Part shown: in pieces, positions 1 through 11,185 of the stretch
How the letters are laid out: the number at the start of each line of letters is the position of its first letter
Position numbering within the stretch: position 1 is the stretch's first letter
Source: Pseudomonas sp. S04
GTDB lineage: Bacteria > Pseudomonadota > Gammaproteobacteria > Pseudomonadales > Pseudomonadaceae
Length of the DNA: 64,000 bases
Assembly (NCBI RefSeq): GCF_009834545.1
Contig: NZ_CP019427.1
Location: 5,701,001-5,765,000, forward strand
Reading direction: 5' to 3'
Program-made: the position numbers and the translations under genes
Notes under the pieces: generated by a model
What the model was told of the DNA's origin: nothing
Seen by the model: the letters and a program-made list of their open reading frames with translations, nothing else
Databases searched by the model: none

Positions 1-46
1 CTGGTTTGTAGAGTAAGGTTCGGCGGAAGAAGTGCCATCCATCGAG

Positions 47-70
47 CAATATCAAAACTTTTTGATATTG
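47..70. promoter_or_regulatory. Palindromic operator upstream of the SahR-type regulator
   Basis: A perfect inverted repeat with 11-bp arms, CAATATCAAAA and TTTTGATATTG, separated by CT. It is strikingly A/T-rich against its surroundings and ends 41 bases before the regulator ATG. ArsR-family dimers bind such symmetric A/T-rich sites, and SahR regulators of the SAM cycle are known to control metK and their own genes. I infer autoregulation and co-control of metK. The symmetry is seen directly; the binding protein is inferred. Confidence 0.72.
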
Positions 71-111
71 AACTTGCGATGATTTCGAGGCGTGACTAGA
101 CTGCCGGCCTT

Positions 112-1107
112 ATGAACCTACGCGCGCCTTCCATTCGCCCTGACGATTGTGATGAGCTGGCGGCCCTGTGCAAGGCCGGCGGCGATCCCTTGCGCCTGAA
201 TGTATTGCGCGCCCTGGCCAATGACTCGTTTGGCGTGCTGGAACTGGCGCAGATCTTTGCCACCGGCCAATCGGGCATGAGCCACCACCTCAAAGTGCTG
301 GCCCAGGCCGACCTGGTGGCGACTCGCCGTGAAGGCAATGCGATTTTTTATCGACGCGCCCTGCCCCACACCGAATTGCCAGGCGGCAAGCTGCATGCGG
401 CCCTGCTTGAAGAAGTCGACAACCTGACCCTGCCCAGTGACGTGCAATCACGCATCACACAGGTTCACGGGCAAAGGGCTGCCGCAAGCCAGGATTTTTT
501 CTCACGGGTTGCGGAGAAGTTTCGCGCCCAACAAGACTTGATTGCCGGCCTGCCGCAGTACCGCGAAAGTGTGCTGGCGCTGCTCGACAAACTCAGCTTC
601 AGTGACATGGCCACGGCGATTGAAGTCGGCCCCGGGGATGGCAGTTTTCTCCCGGAACTGGCCCGGCGCTTCAGTCAGGTCACGGCGCTCGACAACAGCC
701 CGGCGATGCTCGAACTGGCGCGCCAGGTGTGTGAACGGGAAAGGTTGACTAACGTCAGCCTGCAACTGGCCGATGCCTTGAATGGCGTGAGCCTGGCAGC
801 CGACTGTGTGGTACTGAACATGGTCCTGCACCATTTCGCCGCCCCGGCTGATGCGCTCAAGCACATGGCTGGCTTGCTACAACCAGGCGGCAGCCTGCTC
901 GTGACAGATTTATGCAGTCACAACCAAAGTTGGGCCAGGGAGGCCTGCGGTGATCTTTGGTTGGGGTTTGAACAGGACGATCTGGCCCGTTGGGCCACCG
1001 CTGCGGGACTCGTTCCCGGGGAAAGTCTCTATGTAGGCTTACGTAATGGTTTCCAGATCCAGGTCCGCCATTTTCAGCGACCGGCTGGCGACACTCACCA
1101 TCGGTAA
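112..1107 (+). CDS. sahR: SahR-like ArsR-family regulator fused to a SAM-dependent methyltransferase domain
   Basis: A 331-residue protein. Residues about 15-85 form an ArsR winged helix, with the recognition helix near 51-69 ([19 protein letters not shown]). Residues about 140-320 form a class I methyltransferase fold, with glycine motif EVGPGDG at 171-177 and an acidic residue (LD) near 194. The metal-binding ELCVCDL motif of classical ArsR proteins is replaced by a cysteine-free LELAQIF, so it is unlikely to sense metals. This architecture is that of SahR, which senses SAH or SAM and regulates methyl-cycle genes. metK starts 19 bases after the stop, which suggests an operon. The ATG lies just downstream of a perfect operator. 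Whether the methyltransferase domain is catalytic or only binds ligand cannot be told here. Confidence 0.82.
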   Translation: MNLRAPSIRPDDCDELAALCKAGGDPLRLNVLRALANDSFGVLELAQIFATGQSGMSHHLKVLAQADLVATRREGNAIFYRRALPHTELPGGKLHAALLEEVDNLTLPSDVQSRITQVHGQRAAASQDFFSRVAEKFRAQQDLIAGLPQYRESVLALLDKLSFSDMATAIEVGPGDGSFLPELARRFSQVTALDNSPAMLELARQVCERERLTNVSLQLADALNGVSLAADCVVLNMVLHHFAAPADALKHMAGLLQPGGSLLVTDLCSHNQSWAREACGDLWLGFEQDDLARWATAAGLVPGESLYVGLRNGFQIQVRHFQRPAGDTHHR

Positions 1108-1126
1108 ATTTCAGGAAAACATCGAG

Positions 1127-2317
1127 ATGAGCGAATACTCCCTTTTCACCTCCGAGTCCGTGTCTGAAGGGCATCCGGACAAAATCGCCGACCAGATTTC
1201 TGATGCGGTGCTGGACGCAATCATTGCTGAAGACAAGTTCGCCCGTGTGGCGTGCGAGACTCTGGTGAAAACGGGCGTGGCGATCATCGCCGGCGAAGTC
1301 ACTACCTCGGCCTGGGTTGACCTGGAGCAGATCGTTCGTGACGTCATCACCGACATCGGCTACACCAGCTCCGACGTCGGTTTCGACGGCGCAACCTGCG
1401 GCGTGATGAACATCATCGGCAAGCAGTCCCCCGACATCAACCAGGGTGTCGACCGCGCCAAGCCAGAAGACCAGGGCGCCGGCGACCAGGGCCTGATGTT
1501 CGGCTACGCCAGCAACGAAACCGAAGTGCTGATGCCAGCGCCGATCACCTTCTCGCACCAGCTTGTACAAAGGCAAGCCGAAGCCCGTAAATCCGGGCTG
1601 TTGCCGTGGCTGCGCCCGGATGCCAAGTCCCAGGTTACCTGCCGCTACGAAGGCGGCAAGGTCGTCGGCATCGACGCCGTCGTCCTGTCGACCCAGCACA
1701 ACCCGGACGTGTCGTACAAAGACCTGCGCGAAGGCGTGATGGAGCTGATCGTCAAGCATGTACTGCCGGCCGAACTGCTGAGCAAGGACACCCAGTTCCA
1801 CATCAACCCGACTGGCCAGTTCATCATTGGTGGCCCGGTTGGCGACTGCGGCCTGACCGGTCGCAAGATCATCGTCGACAGCTACGGCGGCATGGCCCGT
1901 CACGGCGGCGGCGCGTTCTCCGGCAAGGATCCATCGAAGGTTGACCGTTCGGCTGCCTACGCCGGTCGCTACGTGGCCAAGAACATCGTGGCCGCCGGTC
2001 TGGCCGAGCGTTGCGAGATCCAGGTGTCCTACGCCATCGGCGTCGCTCAGCCTACCTCGATCTCGCTGAACACCTTCGGCACCGGCAAGATCAGCGACGA
2101 CAAGATCGTCAAGCTGGTGCGCGAAGTGTTCGACCTGCGTCCATACGCCATCACCAAAATGCTCGACCTGCTGCACCCGATGTACCAGGAAACCGCAGCC
2201 TACGGCCACTTCGGCCGCACGCCGCAAACCAAGACCGTGGGCGAAGACACCTTCACCACGTTCACCTGGGAAAAAACCGACCGCGCCGACGCCTTGCGCG
2301 CTGCTGCCGGCCTGTAA
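1127..2317 (+). CDS. metK: S-adenosylmethionine synthetase
   Basis: A 396-residue cytoplasmic enzyme that makes SAM from methionine and ATP with release of phosphate and pyrophosphate. The N-terminal [20 protein letters not shown] segment holds the conserved His16 and Asp18. The family hexapeptide region [12 protein letters not shown] lies at 117-128, and the P-loop-like [19 protein letters not shown] follows near 260. The start chosen gives the canonical [11 protein letters not shown]-terminus and the usual family length; an upstream in-frame ATG at 1046 overlaps the regulator gene and is rejected. It follows the SahR-type regulator closely and ends at a strong terminator. I infer control by SAM-cycle status through the operator at 47-70. 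Confidence 0.98.
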   Translation: MSEYSLFTSESVSEGHPDKIADQISDAVLDAIIAEDKFARVACETLVKTGVAIIAGEVTTSAWVDLEQIVRDVITDIGYTSSDVGFDGATCGVMNIIGKQSPDINQGVDRAKPEDQGAGDQGLMFGYASNETEVLMPAPITFSHQLVQRQAEARKSGLLPWLRPDAKSQVTCRYEGGKVVGIDAVVLSTQHNPDVSYKDLREGVMELIVKHVLPAELLSKDTQFHINPTGQFIIGGPVGDCGLTGRKIIVDSYGGMARHGGGAFSGKDPSKVDRSAAYAGRYVAKNIVAAGLAERCEIQVSYAIGVAQPTSISLNTFGTGKISDDKIVKLVREVFDLRPYAITKMLDLLHPMYQETAAYGHFGRTPQTKTVGEDTFTTFTWEKTDRADALRAAAGL

Positions 2318-2333
2318 GCCCTACGGGCTACAA

Positions 2334-2376
2334 CACAAGCCCCGCCCGGTTCGCCGCGCGGGGCTTGTGCTTTTTC
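2334..2376 (+). terminator. Rho-independent terminator after metK
   Basis: Arms CACAAGCCCCGC (2334-2345) and GCGGGGCTTGTG (2358-2369) form a 12-bp stem with a 12-base loop, followed by C and five T. It lies 16 bases after the metK stop and separates metK from ligB. Confidence 0.88.
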
Positions 2377-2439
2377 GGGGCGGCGACACACCCTGCAAAG
2401 CACTTGGCAACGCCCGCTTCGGTCCTGATCTAGCCTTGA

Positions 2440-4155
<1,716 letters not shown>

Positions 4156-4248
4156 CCGGGATACCTGCAGCATTGAACCCAACGAGTATCGATGCGCTCA
4201 AACAGGCCATCTGCTCGTCGACTTGCTTACCTGTTAAACGGAGCTTTC

Positions 4249-4644
4249 ATGAAACGTCTTTCACCGCTCGCCCTGTTGACCCTGTGCAGCGTCCTGGCTG
4301 CCCCCCTGATGGCGGCCGAACAAGCCCCGGAACTCACCGGCTGCGCCGCCAAGCGCCAGTCCATCAGCACCCAGATCGAGCAGGCCAAGGCCCACGGTAA
4401 TGCCGAGCAACAGGCTGGCCTGGAAAAGGCCCTGAGCGAAGTCACCGCCCACTGCACCGATGCCTCCCTGAAAAAAGAACGCGAAAGCAAGGTGCTCGAT
4501 GCCAAGCACGAGGTCAGCAAGCGTCAGGCCGACCTCGACAAGGCGATGAAAAAGGGCGATCCGGAGAAGATCAACAAACGCAAAGACAAACTCGCCGAGT
4601 CCCGCAAGGAATTGCAGGAAGCGCTGGACGAGCTGGATAAGTAA
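4249..4644 (+). CDS. DUF1090 family periplasmic protein
   Basis: A 131-residue secreted protein. The start at 4249 has GGAG spaced 6 bases upstream and gives a clean signal peptide (MKRLSPLALLTLCSVLAAPLMA, cut after AEQ or nearby). The mature part has two cysteines and a highly charged, helical K/E/D-rich C-terminal half (about 60-131) likely to form a coiled coil. This matches the DUF1090 (YqjC-like) family, which has no firmly established function. It lies 93 bases after ligB. Confidence 0.85.
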   Translation: MKRLSPLALLTLCSVLAAPLMAAEQAPELTGCAAKRQSISTQIEQAKAHGNAEQQAGLEKALSEVTAHCTDASLKKERESKVLDAKHEVSKRQADLDKAMKKGDPEKINKRKDKLAESRKELQEALDELDK

Positions 4645-4663
4645 GCACAACGCCTAATCCTGG

Positions 4664-4726
4664 TTGTGCAGGAGCTGGCGGCACCTGCTTGCGGCACCTG
4701 CTTGCGGCTTGCCAGCTCCTGCACAA
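4664..4726. repeat. REP-like inverted repeat with internal tandem repeat
   Basis: Perfect 16-bp arms TTGTGCAGGAGCTGGC (4664-4679) and GCCAGCTCCTGCACAA (4711-4726) enclose two tandem copies of the 13-mer GCGGCACCTGCTT. It lies between convergent genes. It resembles a REP variant with the core GCAGGAGC. Confidence 0.7.
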
Positions 4727-4736
4727 GTCAGCGCAC

Positions 4737-5186
4737 TCAGTGGTCGCGAAACTCTTTATGACAGGCACTGCACGCGTCTTCGACTTTCTGCACCGCAGGG
4801 CCGAGGTTGCTTGCCTTGTAGGGCTGGACCTGGCTGGCGACCACCAATTGAGCGGTAGCCGCTTCCAGCGTGCGGGCCATTTCCTGGAAGCGCGCCTGTT
4901 TCTGCCAGACCTCATCCTTGGCGCTGCTGTGATCCTCCTCGCGAACCTGGGGGAAATGCTTCCACGGTTCCCGGGACAAGGTATCCAGCTTGACGGCACC
5001 TTCGGCAAAACGCGGACCGTCGAACGGTATGCGTCCGCGCAACATGCCGCCCAGGTCTTCACCGGTCTTGAGCATTTGCTTGAAGATCGCCTTGCGCTGA
5101 CCCAGCGGCGAGTTCGGATCGACACCGCCACAGGCAGACAGCGTCAGGCAGGCCAGCAATACAACAGAAATTCTTTTAAGAGTCAT
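4737..5186 (-). CDS. c-type cytochrome (class II-like) lipoprotein
   Basis: A 149-residue protein beginning with a lipoprotein signal peptide and lipobox LSAC (Cys19). It ends in a haem motif CSACH (Cys139, Cys142, His143) six residues before the C-terminus. A C-terminal CxxCH in a short four-helix protein is the pattern of class II cytochromes (c' or c556), where haem is bound near the C-terminus. It is likely a membrane-anchored periplasmic electron carrier; the partner is unknown. It is convergent with the DUF1090 gene and divergent from mltA. Confidence 0.88.
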   Translation of the reverse strand: MTLKRISVVLLACLTLSACGGVDPNSPLGQRKAIFKQMLKTGEDLGGMLRGRIPFDGPRFAEGAVKLDTLSREPWKHFPQVREEDHSSAKDEVWQKQARFQEMARTLEAATAQLVVASQVQPYKASNLGPAVQKVEDACSACHKEFRDH

Positions 5187-5315
5187 GGTGGCTCAAGGTC
5201 ACGGAAATCGGCGGCCAGTATCCTCGCCTGATCCGCAAAGACCAATAGCCCTATTAACAATAAGGGTTGCCTGAGTACCTGAAGGACTCCGGCAGCCGGT
5301 CATAGGAAGTACCGC

Positions 5316-6488
5316 ATGAACAGTCGTTTCAAGGCCTGGCGCAAGCACCTGGGCTGGACCTTTCCGATGATCGCCCTCCTCGCCGGTTGCAACGGTGGCG
5401 ATAACACCCAGCCGCAAACCCATGCGCTGGCCACCTACTCCAGCGCGACCTGGGACGCCTTGCCGCAAGTGTCCGATAGCGACCTGCTGGCCGGGTTCGG
5501 TTCATGGCGCAGCGCTTGCACCCGCCTCAAGGCCGATCCGGTCTGGGGCGCGCCCTGCGCCACCGCGACCAACGTGCCACAAGACGCCACGGCAATCCGC
5601 GCCTTCCTCAAGGAACAACTTCAGGTCTACGGCCTGCGCTCCTCCAGCGGGAACGCCAATGGCTTGATCACCGGCTACTACGAACCGGTGTACCCCGGCA
5701 GCCTGACGCAGACCCCGGCAGCCAACGTGCCGATCTACGGCGTGCCGGAAGACATGATCATCGTCTCCCTCGAGAGTATTTACCCCGAGCTCAAGGGCAA
5801 GCGCCTGCGCGGTCGTCTCGAAGGGCGAGTGCTCAAACCTTACGATGACGCCGCCACCATCGGAACCCAAGGGGTCAAGGCGCCGGTTGTGGCCTGGCTG
5901 ACCGACCCGATGGACCTGCAATTCCTGCAGATCCAGGGCTCGGGCCGGGTTCAACTGGCCGATGGCCGGCAACTGCGTATCGCCTATGCCGACCAGAACG
6001 GCCACCCATATCGACCCATTGGTCGCTGGTTGGTGGAACAGGGTGAACTGAAGAAAGAAGACGTGACCATGGGCGCCATCAGCACCTGGGCCAAGGCCAA
6101 CCCGACACGCATTCCCGAGCTGCTGGCCAGCAACCCGAGCTATGTGTTCTTCACCCGCAACCCCGACAGCAACGAAGGCCCACGCGGTTCACTGAACGTG
6201 CCGCTGACTTCGGGTTACAGCGTGGCGGTAGATCGCAAGGTGATTCCGCTGGGCAGCCTGCTGTGGCTATCGACCACGCGTCCCGATGGCACCCCGTTGG
6301 TCCGCCCGGTTGCCGCGCAGGACACCGGCGGCGCGATCACTGGCGAAGTGCGCGCCGACCTGTTCTGGGGAACCGGCGATGCCGCCGGGCACTTGGCCGG
6401 CGACATGAAGCAGCAGGGACAGATCTGGATGTTATGGCCAAAAGGTGCGCCGCTGCCCCAACTGCCACAGGTGCCTGACAGCAAGTAA
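5316..6488 (+). CDS. mltA: Membrane-bound lytic murein transglycosylase A
   Basis: A 390-residue outer-membrane lipoprotein (lipobox LLAGC, Cys25). It cleaves the MurNAc-GlcNAc bond of peptidoglycan, forming 1,6-anhydro ends. The MltA core starts with ITGYYEPVYPGS and continues through QIQGSGRVQLADG. The C-terminal 3D domain contains the AQDTGGAITG-RADLFWG block, whose aspartates are the catalytic site in the family. Length fits MltA. It stands alone, and the next gene runs toward it. Confidence 0.95.
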   Translation: MNSRFKAWRKHLGWTFPMIALLAGCNGGDNTQPQTHALATYSSATWDALPQVSDSDLLAGFGSWRSACTRLKADPVWGAPCATATNVPQDATAIRAFLKEQLQVYGLRSSSGNANGLITGYYEPVYPGSLTQTPAANVPIYGVPEDMIIVSLESIYPELKGKRLRGRLEGRVLKPYDDAATIGTQGVKAPVVAWLTDPMDLQFLQIQGSGRVQLADGRQLRIAYADQNGHPYRPIGRWLVEQGELKKEDVTMGAISTWAKANPTRIPELLASNPSYVFFTRNPDSNEGPRGSLNVPLTSGYSVAVDRKVIPLGSLLWLSTTRPDGTPLVRPVAAQDTGGAITGEVRADLFWGTGDAAGHLAGDMKQQGQIWMLWPKGAPLPQLPQVPDSK

Positions 6489-6497
6489 CCGGCCGGT

Positions 6498-6881
6498 TCA
6501 GATCGAGACGAAAAAGAAGCTGACGATCAGCCCGACCCCGACAAACCACACCAGCGAACGCAGGATGGCCCAGTCGGCCAGGTAGCAGATGATGTACAGC
6601 AGGCGGCTGGTGATGAACAACACCGACAATACGTTGATCGTCACCAGCTCCGCGTTGCCGGCCAAATGCGCGACGATGACCGCCGCGGCGAATGCCGGGG
6701 TGATCTCGAAACTGTTGAGCTGGGCGGCATACGCGCGCTTGGCGAAGCCGTCCAGGGTCAACGCAAACGAGCGCGGGTCATGGTTGTCCCGCAGCCGGTA
6801 GCCGCCGCCGACCTTGGCGACGGCTGTGCACAGGTACGGCAGGAAAATCGCGATCAAGATGCACCACAGAGCCACAGTCAT
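6498..6881 (-). CDS. MAPEG family membrane protein
   Basis: A 127-residue integral membrane protein with four hydrophobic segments. After the first is a charged stretch (DNHDPRSFALTLDGFAKRAYAAQLNSFE) typical of the MAPEG superfamily (glutathione- and eicosanoid-related membrane proteins). Bacterial members of this size are mostly uncharacterised and no substrate can be assigned. It ends 9 bases from the mltA stop (convergent). The next gene upstream is a transporter on the same strand, 38 bases away. Confidence 0.85.
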   Translation of the reverse strand: MTVALWCILIAIFLPYLCTAVAKVGGGYRLRDNHDPRSFALTLDGFAKRAYAAQLNSFEITPAFAAAVIVAHLAGNAELVTINVLSVLFITSRLLYIICYLADWAILRSLVWFVGVGLIVSFFFVSI

Positions 6882-6919
6882 TACCGATTCCTTCTTGTTG
6901 GGGTTTTATGAGCCAGGGC

Positions 6920-7753
6920 TCAGAACTTCATCACGAGCATGCCAATCAGCACCAGCCCACAGGCTAAGAGTCGTGGTCTGCCGAAAGGTTCTTTGAGGTA
7001 ACGCATACCGAAGAGCACCACCAGGATCACGCTGATCTCGCGCAACGCAGCCGCTTCGGCAATCGACCCCAGCTGCATGGCCCAGAGCACCAGAGCGTAG
7101 CTGAACAACACGCAGAATCCGACCGCCAGTCCCAGCCGCCACTGCTCTCGCCAGAACTGCATGAACGCTGGCCGCTTGCTCACCATGGCCAGCAACGGGA
7201 ACGGCCAGGCACTGAGCAGCGTGACCCAGACCAGGTAATCCAGGGGATGCGACCAGCGACGAATAGCCTGGCCATCAATGAAGGTGTAGCAGCCGATGCA
7301 CAGGCCGATCAACGCCACCACCGGCAGCATCGTCCACGGCAAGCGCTCGCCACCACCGCCCTGCCACAGCAGGCAAAGCATGCCGAACGGGATCAGTAGG
7401 ATGCCGAGGATCTGCTGGGTGCTCAGCACTTCGCCGGCGAAAATCAGGGTCAACGCCAACACCACCAACGGCGACAACCCGCGCATCAACGGATAGACCA
7501 GGCCCAGGTCACCCACCCGATAGGCCTGGATCAGCAGGTAGCGATAAAGCAATTCAAAGGCCGCCGAAGCAAGGATCCACGGCCAGATGTCCAGCGGCGG
7601 CAAACTCACGAACGGCAGCGCCACCGCCACGAACAACAGCGCCACGCTGTCCATGCAGGCCACCACCAGCAGACGTTCAGCGCTGAACTTGATCAGGGTA
7701 TTCCAGGCCGCGTGCAACAGCGCCGCCACTAAAACCAGAACTGTCGCGAGCAC
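6920..7753 (-). CDS. DMT (EamA-like) family transporter
   Basis: A 277-residue inner-membrane protein with about ten hydrophobic helices arranged as two repeats, the drug/metabolite transporter pattern. The start is GTG at 7753, preceded by AAGGAGG at ideal spacing. Substrate cannot be assigned from sequence; EamA members export amino acids or small metabolites. It may be co-transcribed with the MAPEG gene downstream and is divergent from an MFS transporter. Confidence 0.85.
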   Translation of the reverse strand: MLATVLVLVAALLHAAWNTLIKFSAERLLVVACMDSVALLFVAVALPFVSLPPLDIWPWILASAAFELLYRYLLIQAYRVGDLGLVYPLMRGLSPLVVLALTLIFAGEVLSTQQILGILLIPFGMLCLLWQGGGGERLPWTMLPVVALIGLCIGCYTFIDGQAIRRWSHPLDYLVWVTLLSAWPFPLLAMVSKRPAFMQFWREQWRLGLAVGFCVLFSYALVLWAMQLGSIAEAAALREISVILVVLFGMRYLKEPFGRPRLLACGLVLIGMLVMKF

Positions 7754-7946
7754 GTAGCCTCCTTGCCCAAGAGAATTGATTCGCCATATGTCAGTAGCTG
7801 TTTATACTGCAAGCGACCACGCCGCACTCACTTGCGCACATACTTATTCCAATAAATTTCTGCTACTGCCTGACTCTTCAACGATTCGGGAGCCGGCAGG
7901 CGTTCGCCTGATCAAAGCGTCAAGACTACCCATAGAGACCTTGCGC

Positions 7947-9116
7947 ATGCCACTGGCCTTGCTTGGTTTGGCCGTTGCCGCTTTTGGCATCGGCACCACC
8001 GAATTTGTCATCATGGGCCTGCTGCCCGATGTTGCCCGCGACCTCGCGGTGAGCATCCCCGACGCCGGCCTGCTGATTACCGGCTACGCCCTGGGCGTGG
8101 TGTTCGGCGCCCCGATCCTCGCGATCGGTACTGCCAACATGCCCCGCAAGGCCACATTGCTGGGCATGACGCTGATGTTCATCCTCGGCAACATCCTCTG
8201 CGCCCTGGCGCCAAACTACGCCACGTTGATGGCGGCCCGGGTGATCACCGCACTGTGCCATGGGGCCTTCTTTGGCATCGGCTCGGTGGTCGCCGCCGGC
8301 CTGGTGGCACCGAACAAGCGGGCCCAGGCGATTGCGTTGATGTTCACCGGCCTGACCCTGGCCAATGTGCTGGGCGTCCCTCTGGGCACGGCCTTGGGCC
8401 AATACGCCGGCTGGCGCTCGACATTCTGGGCAGTGTCGGTAATCGGAGTGATTGCGGCCCTCGCCCAATGGCTGTGGCTGCCCAAGGACATCGCCATGGA
8501 CAAGGCCAATCTGGCCAGTGAGTTCAAGGTGCTGGGCAAGCCCAGTGTCCTGCTGGCACTGGGCATGAGTGTGCTGGCGTCCACCAGCCTGTTCAGCGTA
8601 TTTACCTACATCGCACCGATCCTGCAGGACATCACCGGCGTCAGCCCCCACGGCGTGACCCTCATGCTGCTGTTGTTCGGTGTCGGCCTGACGGCAGGCA
8701 GCATGCTTGGCGGAAAGCTGGCCGACAGCCGCTTGCTGCCATCACTGGTGGGCATGGCACTGGCCGTCATGGTGGTGTTGGCAGCGTTCAGCCAGACCAG
8801 CCATTCGGTGATCCCGGCGGCCATTACCCTGGTGCTCTGGGGCATATTCGCCTTTGCCCTGTGCCCGATCCTGCAACTGCTGATCATCGACCAGGCCCAT
8901 GAAGCACCCAACCTCGGCTCGACCCTGAACCAGAGCGCTTTCAATCTGGGCAACGCTGCCGGCGCCTGGATCGGCGGACTGGTTGTTGCCAGCGGCGCGG
9001 ACCTGGCGGACCTGCCCTGGACCGGCGCGCTGGTCAGCGGCTTGACCGTGCTGACCGCGCTTTTGTTTATTTACCTGCAACGTCGCGGTGGAGCTGCGGT
9101 CAATGTGACCAGTTGA
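7947..9116 (+). CDS. MFS transporter, AraJ/YdhP-like subfamily
   Basis: A 389-residue, 12-helix major facilitator. The start MPLALLGLAVAAFGIGTTEFVIMGLLPDVARDL matches the conserved N-terminus of the DHA1-type sugar-efflux/AraJ group. In-frame codons upstream back to 7776 read as non-coding leader. The helix 2-3 loop carries a PRKATLLGM stretch at the place of the MFS A motif. It is probably an inner-membrane efflux pump for an unidentified solute. About 190 bases separate this ATG from the divergent DMT gene. Confidence 0.88.
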   Translation: MPLALLGLAVAAFGIGTTEFVIMGLLPDVARDLAVSIPDAGLLITGYALGVVFGAPILAIGTANMPRKATLLGMTLMFILGNILCALAPNYATLMAARVITALCHGAFFGIGSVVAAGLVAPNKRAQAIALMFTGLTLANVLGVPLGTALGQYAGWRSTFWAVSVIGVIAALAQWLWLPKDIAMDKANLASEFKVLGKPSVLLALGMSVLASTSLFSVFTYIAPILQDITGVSPHGVTLMLLLFGVGLTAGSMLGGKLADSRLLPSLVGMALAVMVVLAAFSQTSHSVIPAAITLVLWGIFAFALCPILQLLIIDQAHEAPNLGSTLNQSAFNLGNAAGAWIGGLVVASGADLADLPWTGALVSGLTVLTALLFIYLQRRGGAAVNVTS

Positions 9117-9236
9117 ACGCTGCACCGCCTTTACCTTGCATTCACGAGCAGACTCGCCCACACCTGCCTGTTACATCGTTGCCCTGTTCCGCTGGCCCGA
9201 TGATAGGCGGGTCGGCGACGAGCAGCGAACCGGGTA

Positions 9237-10520
9237 TTAGCCAGCATCTCTGAGCACCATATCGATCCCCTGCGCAGCCTGTAAAAGAACGCTATCGTTT
9301 CTGAAACCTCCGATCACTTGAAGTCCTGCTGGTAACGTCCCGGCATTACGAACAAGAGGGAGGTTAATCTGAGGCAAACCAAACGCCATCCAGAACTTGC
9401 TGAAGTCCGAAGGTCCGGTAGCGCCAAGGCCCAGCGGGGCGACGATGCCACAGCTCGCACCCAGGACGGCGTCAAAAGGCTTGAATATCGGCTCCAAAAC
9501 AGTGGCTAACTTTGCTAAACGCTTCTTTGCCGCTGACTCCTGCTCCCAAGTCGTCAGACTGGCGCGTTCGATCATGGCTAACAACTCTTCACTTAGTTTG
9601 TCAGGATGCATTTGCCGCTCTTTGGACAATGACCGGGCTCCCTCGCAATCGTTGATCAGCAGATGGTCATCAAATACCGCCGCAAACTCCTCAGGCAGCA
9701 ACACCTCGCTCACTTGATGTCCGGCCAATCGCAGGTTTTCAACAGCGGCTTCCAGTGATTTGGCCACGTCCTCGTCTACCTGATCCCAACGAGCCGTACG
9801 GCAGAAGCCGAACGACCCGCGATTGCGTCCGTGAGCACGCTTGGGAAAACCTGGGATCAAGACTTGAGCCATCAACTCCAGATCACGAACGGAGCGGCCG
9901 TACCAACCCACCGTGTCGAAGCTCGGCGCCAAGGGCTTGACCCCCTCTAGAGAAACCAAGCCATACGAAGGTTTGAAAGCATACAGTCCGCAATAGGATG
10001 CCGGCTTAATCAATGATCCGGCTGTCTGAGTCCCCAAAGCGATCGGAAAAAAACCAGCCGCCATCCCGGCTGCCGACCCGGCACTGGAGCTTCCAGGGGT
10101 TCTATCAAGATCATGTGGATTGCAGGTTGGACCGGTATGCATGTAAGCGAATTCGGTGGTATGGGTCTTACCCATAATGACTGCTCCGGCCTGGCGCAGA
10201 AGCGAGACTACATGGGCGTCCCGCGAAGGACAGTTGTCTTCGTAGATCGGAGAATAAAAACGGGTGGGATGATCCACGGTGTCATAGATGTCTTTGATCC
10301 CCACGGGAACTCCTGCCAGCAAGCCTTTCACATTACTCTTTTGTATTTGGCAAGCTTGACTGCGCACCCCGTTCGGGTCGAATGAAACAAACGCGTTTAT
10401 GCTTCGCTCTTGCGATTCGACACGTTCAAGAAAGTGCTCGGCGATTGTCTCTGCACTCACGATCTGTGAACGAACCATTTCCGAAATCACTGTGGCGTCA
10501 GATTTATTAAAATTGTTCAT
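9237..10520 (-). CDS. Amidase-signature family hydrolase
   Basis: A 427-residue amidase. The Ser-cisSer-Lys triad can be placed: Lys76 in GVPVGIKDIYDT, cis-Ser145 in TPGSSSAGSAAG and nucleophile Ser169 in GTQTAGSLIKP. The start at 10520 is preceded by AAGGAGCGAT, a strong ribosome site; an upstream ATG at 10556 lacks one. The family hydrolyses amide bonds of varied substrates (GatA, AtzF, aryl-acylamidases). No GatB/GatC partners are nearby, so it is catabolic rather than tRNA-linked. It lies with a VOC protein and a divergent LysR regulator in a visibly more A/T-rich stretch with less biased codons, suggesting acquired DNA. The substrate is unknown. Confidence 0.9.
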   Translation of the reverse strand: MNNFNKSDATVISEMVRSQIVSAETIAEHFLERVESQERSINAFVSFDPNGVRSQACQIQKSNVKGLLAGVPVGIKDIYDTVDHPTRFYSPIYEDNCPSRDAHVVSLLRQAGAVIMGKTHTTEFAYMHTGPTCNPHDLDRTPGSSSAGSAAGMAAGFFPIALGTQTAGSLIKPASYCGLYAFKPSYGLVSLEGVKPLAPSFDTVGWYGRSVRDLELMAQVLIPGFPKRAHGRNRGSFGFCRTARWDQVDEDVAKSLEAAVENLRLAGHQVSEVLLPEEFAAVFDDHLLINDCEGARSLSKERQMHPDKLSEELLAMIERASLTTWEQESAAKKRLAKLATVLEPIFKPFDAVLGASCGIVAPLGLGATGPSDFSKFWMAFGLPQINLPLVRNAGTLPAGLQVIGGFRNDSVLLQAAQGIDMVLRDAG

Positions 10521-10657
10521 ATCGCTCCTTTGGGCCACTGAAAAACTGAATAGCATCCAGCGTCGGACCTGCCACAGCTGTACCGACAGTGCAAAAAATA
10601 GAAGTAGCGGTTAGTGTGCTCGAAAAGCATTAACTACAAGTGCACTTCAAGGAAACT

Positions 10658-11071
10658 TCAAGTTGCATAAACTGACTGCAAATCAGCGAAACCTTTTATC
10701 TCGATAGGATTTCCGGCGGGATCCAGAAAGAACATAGTTGCTTGCTCACCCGCCTCGCCTAGAAAACGAATGCTTGGTGGAAGAACAAATTTCACTTCGC
10801 CGTCAATCAAGCGGTCTTTTACAACCCTCCAGTCCGACATTTTCAGTATCACTCCAACATGGGGCATTGGCACCTTGTGCTCACCTACTTTCCCCGTATT
10901 ACTCACCGGAAAGGGTTCACCCAAATGCAACGACAACTGATGCCCGAAAAAATTGAAATCGACCCAGGTATCGGTACTGCGGCCTTCCTCACAAGCCAGC
11001 AAACCACCATAAAACTGACGGGAAAGTTCCAAATCGCGGACGTGAATAGCAAGATGAAAAATTGACTGCAT
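10658..11071 (-). CDS. VOC superfamily protein (glyoxalase/dioxygenase fold)
   Basis: A 137-residue protein with two beta-alpha-beta-beta-beta modules. The opening IFHLAIHVRDLELSRQFYGG and closing FFLDPAGNPIEIKGF are hallmarks of the vicinal oxygen chelate fold. Likely metal ligands are His near the start, His in MPHVGVIL and Glu in IEIKGF. It could be a lyase, isomerase or dioxygenase on a small molecule; no finer call is safe. It lies 137 bases upstream of the amidase on the same strand and is divergent from a LysR regulator. Confidence 0.85.
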   Translation of the reverse strand: MQSIFHLAIHVRDLELSRQFYGGLLACEEGRSTDTWVDFNFFGHQLSLHLGEPFPVSNTGKVGEHKVPMPHVGVILKMSDWRVVKDRLIDGEVKFVLPPSIRFLGEAGEQATMFFLDPAGNPIEIKGFADLQSVYAT

Positions 11072-11185
11072 AGGGTGGCTCCTGAAAATCGGCGAAAGAT
11101 AGAAACAACTGGACTGGTTGAAGATTGTCCGGCTTTCTCAAAAAGAGATAGCATGTAATTCTTACTGTCATCGAAAGTATTTTTT

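Noticed and set aside
1..111. A SAM riboswitch upstream of the sahR-metK unit
   Set aside because: No SAM-I, SAM-II or SAM/SAH consensus pairing is visible. The only strong structure is the short A/T-rich DNA palindrome.
4678..4707. Tandem 13-mers as a coding repeat or minisatellite
   Set aside because: Only two full copies, lying inside the loop of a REP-like inverted repeat between convergent genes.
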